Part shown: in pieces, positions 1 through 4,888 of the stretch
How the letters are laid out: each line of letters starts with the position of its first letter
How positions within the stretch are numbered: the first letter of the stretch is position 1
Source of the DNA: Candidatus Argoarchaeum ethanivorans
GTDB taxonomy: Archaea; Halobacteriota; Methanosarcinia; Methanosarcinales; EX4572-44
Length of the DNA: 6,569 nucleotides
Direction: 5' to 3'
NCBI GenBank assembly: GCA_905067535.1
Contig: CAJHIR010000059.1
Span: forward strand, 1 to 6,569
Program-made: the position numbers and the translations under genes
Notes under the pieces: generated by a model
Databases searched by the model: none
What the model was told of the DNA's origin: nothing
Seen by the model: only the letters and a program-made list of their open reading frames with translations

Positions 1-1785
1 CTCGTTTACTGCTACTGCAACAGCCCAAGCAGCCTTATCATTTTCTGCAAGCTTGAACAGTAACTTCCTTACATCCTCAGGAAACTTATTGAAATTATAA
101 GCTACCGCCCATGCAACAGTCCAAGCAGCCTCATCCTTTTCTGCGAGTTTGATGAGTAATTTGCTAAAAATCTTTTCATTTATCGGTGTGGGATATCCAT
201 CTTCAGTGAGGAGATACGGTAAAGCTTCAGAATAAGAGGGATGAGAAAATCCTATATGGTTGCCACTGATGTTAATTTTATCATCCTTAAACCAGTTAAG
301 AACCCTGTCAAACTGCCAGGCACCTTCTAACTTTAATTCCCTGACCATTTCCCAATAAGTTTTCCTACTAAGATCAACTCCAAAATATTCGGAAATAAAA
401 GGGAATGACAGGAATAATATCTTGTCTTTCGTCATATTTTTTATCTCTTTTGCAAAAGCCTTTGATGTCTCTTTCGATTTCTCTTTTATTTCATTTTTCA
501 GTCTCTTTTCGTCTTCTATGTCAAACGTAGCTCTAGCAAATTCCTTTATACTCAGAGGTGTGGGCAAATTTTTTTCATCTTCTATAGCGTTAAGAACAAA
601 TTCCTTTAATTCATTATTTCCAAGCCATTTGCAGCTTTCCGCTTCAGCCCAGTTGAGAAGAATCTGTTTTCTTCTTTCATAGTCATAAGAGGCTTTCTTT
701 ATATTCAATTTCTCCTCAAACTCTTCAAGCTCTTTTGCAGATATCTTCTCTCTTTCAAACTCCTTAAAAACCTCCTCGCGCGAGGTTATTATCACATAGA
801 CATCCTCAACCTGCCTCACTGCATCTATTGTGGTTCCAATTCCCCTTTCTAAACCCTCTCTGCTCTCGTACCCTGTTTTCCCAAATGGATCCTCAAAATA
901 GATGATACGCCTGGGCTTTAATTCTGTTTTTATATCTTCTAACTTTCTTCTAACCAGAGTCCTCTCTTCTCGTTCTCCGCCCTTAATCCATCCCGGCTCG
1001 TATTCGCTATTGTAGTACTCCCGCATGAGCTTGACAGCGGTGTATGTTTTTCCGTATTCTTGAGTGCCAGTAATAAAAACGATTCTCTTTTCTTTTAACG
1101 TCCTCGCAATGTCTTCGTACTCTGATGGAGGAACATACACTTCATTGATTCTTCCATACAATTTATTACTACCTTCAGATCCTATTTTTTTCAAAAAATC
1201 AAAAATTCTGGATTTTTGCTTAATTTTCTCTAAATTTGCAACGAAAAATGTTTTGTTGCTGTACGAGATTTGTTCACAGTATTTTTTATCCAATAGGTCT
1301 AATTCATCAAAGAATGCCGGTGTAAAAAGGACAAAAGTTTCCTTTATCGTATCACCATCATTCTCCTTTTTATAGTAACTACGATATGGCTTAATAATAT
1401 CTTCTTTCAAAAATTTTATTATTTCTTTCCTGTTTTTATGAGTTACCTCAATGTCCTCATCAATTGTTTCCGTTCCTAAAGCCACCTCAAGAGGAATGAA
1501 CTTGTGATCTTTATGCGGAATCTTAATCGTTGTGAATTTCTCAACAAGTCCAAATGCTGTATGGATATCATCAACCATCAGCACGCAGTTGTCCGAGCCC
1601 TCCATTTTGTCTTCAGGTCTTAGAATTCCTTTTCTCTCCATCTCTTTTATTTTCTTTTCTAAAGGATCTGACAGATAATCTTGCCTAATAATGTCTTCTT
1701 CGAATCCTGTTTTCTTCGCAAGTTTCTCAGGCAAGGCTTTAAATCCAAGAATATCCAGATAAATGATATACTTTTTTTCGTTCAT
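1..1785 (-). CDS. Cyclase-like / STAND (nSTAND3-like) P-loop NTPase with C-terminal HEAT-like repeats, partial (C-terminus beyond window)
   Basis: An open frame of 595 codons has no stop before the window's left edge, so the C-terminus is missing. An in-frame TAA at 1798-1800 and a Shine-Dalgarno sequence fix the start at 1785. Residues 1-200 resemble a divergent class III nucleotidyl cyclase: YLDILGFK around D11, then GSDNCVLM with D65, which are the two candidate metal-binding aspartates, and a later TPAFFDEL segment (155-162). Residues 215-420 form a P-loop NTPase: Walker A GTQEYGKTY (240-248, K246), Walker B IIYFEDPFG (294-302, D299) and a sensor-like IITSRE (332-337). This layout matches STAND ATPases, most like nSTAND3. 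A winged-helix-like part ends at HPSYSEAL (515-522). From about residue 544, 32-residue repeats carry LAExDxAAW. By family analogy, the repeats would sense a ligand, the NTPase would switch, and the N-terminal domain would act or bind nucleotide. Catalysis is unproven. Gene content to the left is unknown. The gene is more AT-rich than its neighbours. Confidence 0.72.
   Translation of the reverse strand, partial: MNEKKYIIYLDILGFKALPEKLAKKTGFEEDIIRQDYLSDPLEKKIKEMERKGILRPEDKMEGSDNCVLMVDDIHTAFGLVEKFTTIKIPHKDHKFIPLEVALGTETIDEDIEVTHKNRKEIIKFLKEDIIKPYRSYYKKENDGDTIKETFVLFTPAFFDELDLLDKKYCEQISYSNKTFFVANLEKIKQKSRIFDFLKKIGSEGSNKLYGRINEVYVPPSEYEDIARTLKEKRIVFITGTQEYGKTYTAVKLMREYYNSEYEPGWIKGGEREERTLVRRKLEDIKTELKPRRIIYFEDPFGKTGYESREGLERGIGTTIDAVRQVEDVYVIITSREEVFKEFEREKISAKELEEFEEKLNIKKASYDYERRKQILLNWAEAESCKWLGNNELKEFVLNAIEDEKNLPTPLSIKEFARATFDIEDEKRLKNEIKEKSKETSKAFAKEIKNMTKDKILFLSFPFISEYFGVDLSRKTYWEMVRELKLEGAWQFDRVLNWFKDDKINISGNHIGFSHPSYSEALPYLLTEDGYPTPINEKIFSKLLIKLAEKDEAAWTVAWAVAYNFNKFPEDVRKLLFKLAENDKAAWAVAVAVNE
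17..154 (-). repeat. Tandem 96-bp coding repeat (32-residue HEAT-like units)
   Basis: The stretch at 17-58 recurs at 113-154 with 35 of 42 bases identical, an exact 96-bp period. In the protein the units are LIKLAEKDEAAW (544-555) and LFKLAENDKAAW (576-587), with the conserved tryptophans W555 and W587 exactly 32 residues apart. The length and the L-LA-D-AA pattern suggest paired helices of the HEAT/Armadillo kind. The array continues past the left edge, so the number of units is unknown. Confidence 0.8.
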
Positions 1786-1788
1786 CCT

Positions 1789-1795
1789 ACCTCCT
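1789..1795 (-). promoter_or_regulatory. Shine-Dalgarno sequence of the STAND-like gene
   Basis: Read on the minus strand, AGGAGGT lies 3 bases before the ATG at 1785. It is the strongest ribosome binding site in the window, although the spacing is short. It supports the chosen start, as does the in-frame stop just upstream. Confidence 0.75.
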
Positions 1796-1841
1796 CTTTA
1801 CTTTCATGAGAGACAGACTCGGACAACTCATATTAACCAAC

Positions 1842-1849
1842 GTATATTT
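1842..1849 (-). promoter_or_regulatory. Possible TATA box for the STAND-like gene
   Basis: The minus strand reads AAATATAC here. A start of transcription about 27 bases downstream, near 1818, would give a leader of about 33 bases containing the Shine-Dalgarno sequence. The match to the archaeal TATA consensus is only fair and no clear BRE is seen. Confidence 0.35.
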
Positions 1850-1934
1850 GCTGTACAAAATACATAGCTGTTTCTGTGGTCTCTATTTGGGAATCTGAAT
1901 TGAGCAGTTTCTTGATGTGTAGGGGCTGTCAACT

Positions 1935-2010
1935 TATTCAGGTGTTATACCAAAACTCTAAGTTCTTTCATGCGTTCAAACCTAAGAACAGTAGACATTA
2001 TACCTGAATA
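1935..2010. repeat. 76-bp imperfect inverted repeat
   Basis: The outer arms TATTCAGGT (1935-1943) and ACCTGAATA (2002-2010) are perfectly complementary. Inside them TCTA (1957-1960) pairs with TAGA (1992-1995), and GTTCTT (1962-1967) pairs with AAGAAC (1984-1989). This leaves a loop of 16 bases. The nested order makes one long interrupted hairpin rather than several random short ones. It could be a MITE-like remnant, a structured RNA or a protein-binding dyad. No clear target-site duplication flanks it. Confidence 0.5.
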
Positions 2011-2072
2011 TACAACCAGGTCAAAACAATGCCAACACCCAACAACTTCACAACCACAACCATCAGAAAACA

Positions 2073-2080
2073 TTTTATCT
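2073..2080 (+). promoter_or_regulatory. TATA box of nadA, consistent with a leaderless transcript
   Basis: TTTTATCT is centred about 27 bases before the nadA ATG and preceded by a purine-rich CAGAAAAC stretch that could serve as BRE. This is the TATA-to-start distance of archaeal promoters, so transcription would begin at or next to the start codon. The absence of any Shine-Dalgarno sequence before 2104 agrees with a leaderless mRNA. Confidence 0.5.
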
Positions 2081-2103
2081 AATTAAACGGTTAGCTTATA
2101 ATT

Positions 2104-3015
2104 ATGAATGTTTTAATTGAACAAATCAATACCTTGAGAAAAGAAAGGAATGCTGTCATACTCTGCCACAACTATCAGAGGCGCGAGATGCAGGACATAG
2201 CAGACTATCTTGGTGATTCTCTCGGATTAAGCCAGAAAGCTTCAGAACTTGATGCTGAAGTGATTGTGTTCTGTGGTGTTGATTTTATGGCAGAGAGTGC
2301 AGCCATACTGTGCCCGGAAAAAACCGTGTTGCTGCCACAATTGTGTGCACAGTGTCCAATGGCTGCTATGATAACACCTGACAAACTTCGAAGCTTGAAA
2401 GCCAAGCATCCTGATGCAGCTGTCGTATGTTATGTTAATACCAGTGCCTCTGTAAAGGCTGAAAGCGACATCTGCTGTACATCTTCTAATGTTATTAATG
2501 TTGTAAATTCTGTTGATTCTGATGAGATTATTTTTGTGCCAGATAAGAATCTTGCATTGTATGCAGCAGCACACAGTGATAAAACCATCATCCCCTTTGA
2601 TGGATACTGCCCAACACATCACCAGATATTAGAGTCTGATATGCTGCTTGCAAAGGAAAAGCATCCGGAAGCAGAGGTGCTGGTGCATCCGGAGTGTCGT
2701 CCCGAGGTAATAGCTCTTGCCGATCATGTGTTTAGTACAGATGGTATGGTAAAATATGTAAAATCCACCACACACGATGAGTTTATCGTAGCAACAGAAA
2801 ACGGGCTCGTCTATCGACTGAACAGGGAGAACCCCGGAAAGATATTTTATTTAGCATCCGGTAACATCGTATGTCCTGCCATGAAAATGATAAGCCTTCA
2901 AGACATTGTTGATGCTCTTGAAAAAAATCAGTATGTAGTAAGTGTCCCGGAGGAGATACGTGTTAGGGCTAAGAAGGCACTGGATGCAATGATTAGTGTT
3001 GGACGTAACGGTTAA
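2104..3015 (+). CDS. nadA: Quinolinate synthase NadA
   Basis: NadA condenses iminoaspartate with dihydroxyacetone phosphate to quinolinate in de novo NAD biosynthesis, using a [4Fe-4S] cluster in the cytoplasm. The 303-residue length is normal for the short archaeal/Thermotoga-type enzyme. Probable cluster ligands are C84 (in CAQCPM), C169 (GYCPTH) and C257 (NIVCPAMK), spaced about 86 residues apart as in structurally known NadAs. Other active-site residues visible are H22 and Y24 (CHNYQ), Y110 and N112 (CYVNTSA), the TSSN motif (126-129) and E197 (HPEC). The three-fold pseudo-symmetric order of motifs is intact, so the enzyme should be active. No nadB, nadX or nadC lies beside it in the window. 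The gene probably has its own leaderless promoter, and it ends tail-to-tail with mptG, overlapping by four bases. Confidence 0.96.
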   Translation: MNVLIEQINTLRKERNAVILCHNYQRREMQDIADYLGDSLGLSQKASELDAEVIVFCGVDFMAESAAILCPEKTVLLPQLCAQCPMAAMITPDKLRSLKAKHPDAAVVCYVNTSASVKAESDICCTSSNVINVVNSVDSDEIIFVPDKNLALYAAAHSDKTIIPFDGYCPTHHQILESDMLLAKEKHPEAEVLVHPECRPEVIALADHVFSTDGMVKYVKSTTHDEFIVATENGLVYRLNRENPGKIFYLASGNIVCPAMKMISLQDIVDALEKNQYVVSVPEEIRVRAKKALDAMISVGRNG

Positions 3016-3953
3016 CGAAGAAGTGCTCCATGATTGCATGCATGGGTGATGATTACTTTGCCCCCGATAGTTTGATTAAGAAATTCTTCAGCAGCTTTTT
3101 TCACCTCATCAGGTGTTTTAGTTACAGCATAGATAGTTGGGCCAAAGGAGCTCAGTCCAACACCTCTGCCCCCCACCTCTGACATGATGTTCATAAGTTT
3201 TTTTACCTCATCGGTCTGTTGGATTATTTCGTGTTTTTTAAAGCCGATATGTTGTATCCTGCCAATTGCATCCGCGAAGGCTTTAAAATCCTTTTCTATT
3301 ACTGCTGGCAGCATTTTCATAAGTATTATGTGAGAGAGTGTTTGTACTTCACCAAGTGGGACCGGGCATATTTTGTTGAATAGATCAACTTCTCTCTTGC
3401 TCGATGCACCTTTCACGTCTGGTATAGCAAGAACGATGTCCCAGTCCGGAAATTCGTATTGTGCGAGTATTGGTGGTGGATCTGCACGACTAACCGATGA
3501 TGGTGAAAAAGCTTTTTTATCACTGAAGTTGTGCCCGCCGTCAAGGATAAAACCACCGTTCTCAAAGGCAGCAATGCCGATACCAGACGTGCCGCCGCGT
3601 CCTACCATCCTCCCGATTTCAACGACATTATGCTTGAGGTTATATAATTTGTTTACTGCCATTCCTGCCGCAAGTGCTGCCTGTGTGCCAGATCCAAGCC
3701 CGGCATGTGATGGATAAAACTCTTCAATATGGATTCGCGGCGTTGCGCCTGGATGAACCGCTCTAACTGCTGCCTTCATCCGTTCCGCAAGTATGCGATC
3801 GCCTGTTATAACTGTACTGTCTGATAACTCTGCTGTGATGCAGATGTTTGGCTCTTCCAGACTTATGCCAATACCACCGTCAACCCGCCCGAGTGATGCA
3901 TTCAGATCAATAAGCGCGAGATGTATGCGTGAAGACGTAGTAACTCGTATCAT
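3012..3953 (-). CDS. mptG: Beta-ribofuranosylaminobenzene/phenol 5'-phosphate synthase (beta-RFAP synthase)
   Basis: This GHMP-kinase-fold enzyme joins PRPP to 4-hydroxybenzoate or p-aminobenzoate, releasing CO2 and pyrophosphate. It is the first committed step toward the arylamine part of tetrahydromethanopterin, the C1 carrier of methanogens and relatives. The 313-residue protein starts with the typical RIHLALIDLNASLGRVDGGIG (9-29, approximate family signature). It has the glycine-rich GHMP loop PSHAGLGSGT (81-90), the RGGTSGIGIAAFENGGF segment (119-135) and a C-terminal GVGLSSFGPTIYAV (264-277). No upstream in-frame start exists that would improve the N-terminus, and no Shine-Dalgarno sequence is visible. 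A methanopterin-pathway gene is the best clue to the type of organism. Its stop overlaps that of nadA. Confidence 0.95.
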   Translation of the reverse strand: MIRVTTSSRIHLALIDLNASLGRVDGGIGISLEEPNICITAELSDSTVITGDRILAERMKAAVRAVHPGATPRIHIEEFYPSHAGLGSGTQAALAAGMAVNKLYNLKHNVVEIGRMVGRGGTSGIGIAAFENGGFILDGGHNFSDKKAFSPSSVSRADPPPILAQYEFPDWDIVLAIPDVKGASSKREVDLFNKICPVPLGEVQTLSHIILMKMLPAVIEKDFKAFADAIGRIQHIGFKKHEIIQQTDEVKKLMNIMSEVGGRGVGLSSFGPTIYAVTKTPDEVKKAAEEFLNQTIGGKVIITHACNHGALLR

Positions 3954-4035
3954 TCGGTTTTTCTTTATAATTTGATTTAGTACTAATAGATTATGGCAGC
4001 ATCTAAAAAACCAGTGATTTTGATTATTTTCTTAA

Positions 4036-4055
4036 CGTATAAGAAAGTATAAACG
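4036..4055 (-). promoter_or_regulatory. Possible promoter of mptG with two TATA-like boxes
   Basis: The plus strand carries GTATAA twice, at 4037-4042 and 4047-4052, exactly 10 bases apart. On the minus strand these read as two TTATAC boxes one helical turn apart. Transcription from either would give an mptG leader of about 55-75 bases. They are the best TATA candidates upstream of mptG, but no BRE or ribosome binding site supports them. Confidence 0.3.
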
Positions 4056-4075
4056 CATCCTATTCACTTGCTACT

Positions 4076-4092
4076 GAAATTCGATATATATT
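4076..4092 (+). promoter_or_regulatory. Strong BRE/TATA-type promoter inside the spacer
   Basis: GAAAT (4076-4080) followed by ATATATAT (4084-4091) is a good archaeal BRE plus TATA arrangement. It predicts a transcript starting near 4112-4116 on the plus strand, at the centre of the dyad at 4102-4123. No coding sequence starts close downstream, so it may drive a small RNA or a long leader for the DUF3795 unit. Confidence 0.45.
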
Positions 4093-4101
4093 TTCTATGC
4101 A

Positions 4102-4123
4102 CTCGATTGCTAGCGCAATCGAG
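4102..4123. repeat. Perfect dyad, 9-bp arms with 4-base spacer
   Basis: CTCGATTGC (4102-4110) and GCAATCGAG (4115-4123) are exact reverse complements around TAGC. The centre coincides with the transcription start predicted from the TATA box at 4084-4091, a position suited to a repressor operator. As RNA it would be a stable stem-loop. Confidence 0.65.
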
Positions 4124-4133
4124 AGTTGTTTTC

Positions 4134-4155
4134 GCACACGGTGTGTGCAGTTTTT
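4134..4155 (+). terminator. Hairpin followed by T-run
   Basis: GCACAC (4134-4139) pairs with GTGTGC (4143-4148) around a GGT loop, and AG plus five T follow on the plus strand. This looks like an intrinsic terminator, and the T-run alone could terminate archaeal transcription. No plus-strand protein gene ends here, so it would close a transcript of only about 40 bases from the promoter just upstream. Confidence 0.4.
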
Positions 4156-4330
4156 AAAAAATCACTAGAAAATAATACAGAGGAGTGCAGCCAGATGAAA
4201 CTTTTAGATTTTTGAATGTGCCTGACCAGCAGAGTATGGTGTGTCGTTGCAATTTGATGTGGGTGATGTGATTTTATAGTGTGGACTTGGATGCAACATG
4301 GTTGGGGCTTAGGGATAATATGTGTCAATC

Positions 4331-4338
4331 TATAAATA
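4331..4338 (+). promoter_or_regulatory. TATA box for the leader ORF and DUF3795 gene
   Basis: TATAAATA is a near-consensus archaeal TATA box. Transcription would begin near 4358-4362, giving a leader of about 12 bases that just includes the Shine-Dalgarno sequence before the ATG at 4372. Confidence 0.5.
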
Positions 4339-4360
4339 ATCAAAAATCATATTGAACTTA

Positions 4361-4367
4361 AGGTGAT
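4361..4367 (+). promoter_or_regulatory. Shine-Dalgarno sequence deciding the start at 4372
   Basis: AGGTGAT matches the archaeal anti-Shine-Dalgarno core (AGGTGA) and lies 4 bases before the ATG at 4372. It points to a 20-codon frame, not directly to the DUF3795 start codon. Confidence 0.6.
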
Positions 4368-4371
4368 AAAA

Positions 4372-4434
4372 ATGGTCGAAATACCAGAGGAAGAAATACA
4401 AAAATCTTCAGTTAGATGTGGATGGGTACGATGA
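4372..4434 (+). CDS. Small 20-codon ORF overlapping the DUF3795 start (leader or minicistron)
   Basis: This frame encodes MVEIPEEEIQKSSVRCGWVR and stops at TGA 4432-4434. It has a better TATA box and ribosome binding site than the gene it precedes. Its stop overlaps ATG 4431-4433 as ATGA, the classic arrangement for translational coupling. The product has no recognised family: an acidic first half, a basic second half and one Cys. It may be a genuine small protein, a leader that controls reinitiation at the DUF3795 gene, or the former N-terminus of that protein cut off by a frameshift. Confidence 0.4.
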   Translation: MVEIPEEEIQKSSVRCGWVR

Positions 4435-4886
4435 TTGACGAAAACCTGATTGCATACTGCGGTCTTTACTGTGGAGATTGCTTTGCATACAAGGGGAAGC
4501 TTGCTGATTTGGCAAGGGATCTTAGAAAGGAATTGAGGCAGTCAAGGTTTGATAAGACAGCTGAATTTATGTCTACCATTTCATTCTTCAAGGTATTTGA
4601 AAACTACGGGCAGTGCTATGAGGTACTGGGAGCAATGGTAAAATTCCGCTGCAAGAACGCATGTAATGGCGGTGGCGGCCCACCTTTTTGCAAGATTAGA
4701 AAATGCTGCCAGAAAAAAGGTATCAAAGGGTGCTGGGAATGCAGTGATTTTGAAACGTGTGAAAAGCTGGACTTTTTAAAAATCAGTCACGGGGATGCCC
4801 ATCTAAAGAATTTAAGAAGAATTAAAAAAGTTGGTGTCGATAAATTCCTTGATGGAAAAAAATACTGGTACTCTACGTTAAAATGA
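4431..4886 (+). CDS. Cysteine-rich DUF3795 protein
   Basis: Function is unknown. The family, common in archaea and anaerobic bacteria, consists of small Cys-rich proteins likely to bind zinc or an Fe-S cluster. I chose the ATG at 4431 (151 residues) because the family normally begins a few residues before the CGLYCGDC motif, and because this ATG overlaps the stop of the small ORF upstream. Starts at 4416 or 4422 would add only five or three residues. Twelve cysteines are visible: C10, C14 and C17 (CGLYCGDC), C62, C74 and C78, C87, C92 and C93 (CKIRKCC), C101, C104 and C110 (CWECSDFETC). The spacing suggests at least two metal sites. There is no signal peptide or membrane segment, so it is probably cytoplasmic. 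It converges on truD with a 2-base gap and is not functionally linked to it by context. Confidence 0.85.
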   Translation: MIDENLIAYCGLYCGDCFAYKGKLADLARDLRKELRQSRFDKTAEFMSTISFFKVFENYGQCYEVLGAMVKFRCKNACNGGGGPPFCKIRKCCQKKGIKGCWECSDFETCEKLDFLKISHGDAHLKNLRRIKKVGVDKFLDGKKYWYSTLK

Positions 4887-4888
4887 AG

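Larger units (their letters stand above)
1786..2103. other. Divergent intergenic spacer between the STAND-like gene and nadA
   Basis: These 318 bases separate two genes transcribed outward. They hold the likely promoters of both genes at their two ends and an imperfect palindrome at 1935-2010. I find no convincing coding sequence or tRNA. The only plus-strand frame with an ATG of note is 30 codons (1806-1898), has no ribosome binding site and is not recognisable. Confidence 0.7.
3954..4371. other. Long non-coding spacer between mptG and the DUF3795 leader
   Basis: These 418 bases lie between divergent genes. From left to right they contain the possible mptG promoter (4036-4055), a strong plus-strand TATA box (4084-4091), a perfect dyad (4102-4123), a hairpin with a T-run (4134-4155), a GT-rich stretch of unknown role (about 4200-4320) and the promoter of the following genes (4331-4338). 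The only longer frame, on the minus strand at 4110-4343, needs a TTG start, is rich in His and Pro, and looks non-coding. Confidence 0.65.

Noticed and set aside
774..785. 12-bp palindrome CCTCGCGCGAGG
   Set aside because: It lies within the sensor-motif codons (T-S-R-E-E) of the STAND-like gene, so coding constraint explains it adequately.
422..1375. Two plus-strand frames (422-682 and 1064-1375)
   Set aside because: Both are antisense to the STAND-like gene. Their Phe/Ser-rich products are what one expects from the complement of Lys/Glu-rich coding sequence.
1806..1898. 30-codon plus-strand ORF in the spacer
   Set aside because: No ribosome binding site, no promoter at the right distance and no recognisable product.
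1921..1934. Sequence AGGGGCTGTCAACT, resembling the terminal repeats of some insertion sequences
   Set aside because: No matching inverted end, transposase fragment or target duplication is visible in the window.
1969..1989. GTTCAAACC resembling a tRNA T-loop
   Set aside because: The flanking bases do not form the 5-bp T-stem and no acceptor or anticodon arm can be drawn around it.
2242..2622. 126-codon minus-strand frame inside nadA
   Set aside because: It is antisense to a fully motif-supported nadA and its translation resembles no family; a shadow of the real frame.
4256..4272. GTGATGTGA as a possible C box of a C/D sRNA
   Set aside because: It departs from RUGAUGA and no properly spaced D box (CUGA) follows.
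4110..4343. 77-codon minus-strand frame in the spacer before the DUF3795 gene
   Set aside because: It needs a TTG start, has no ribosome binding site, overlaps the hairpins, and encodes a His/Pro-rich sequence without recognisable pattern.
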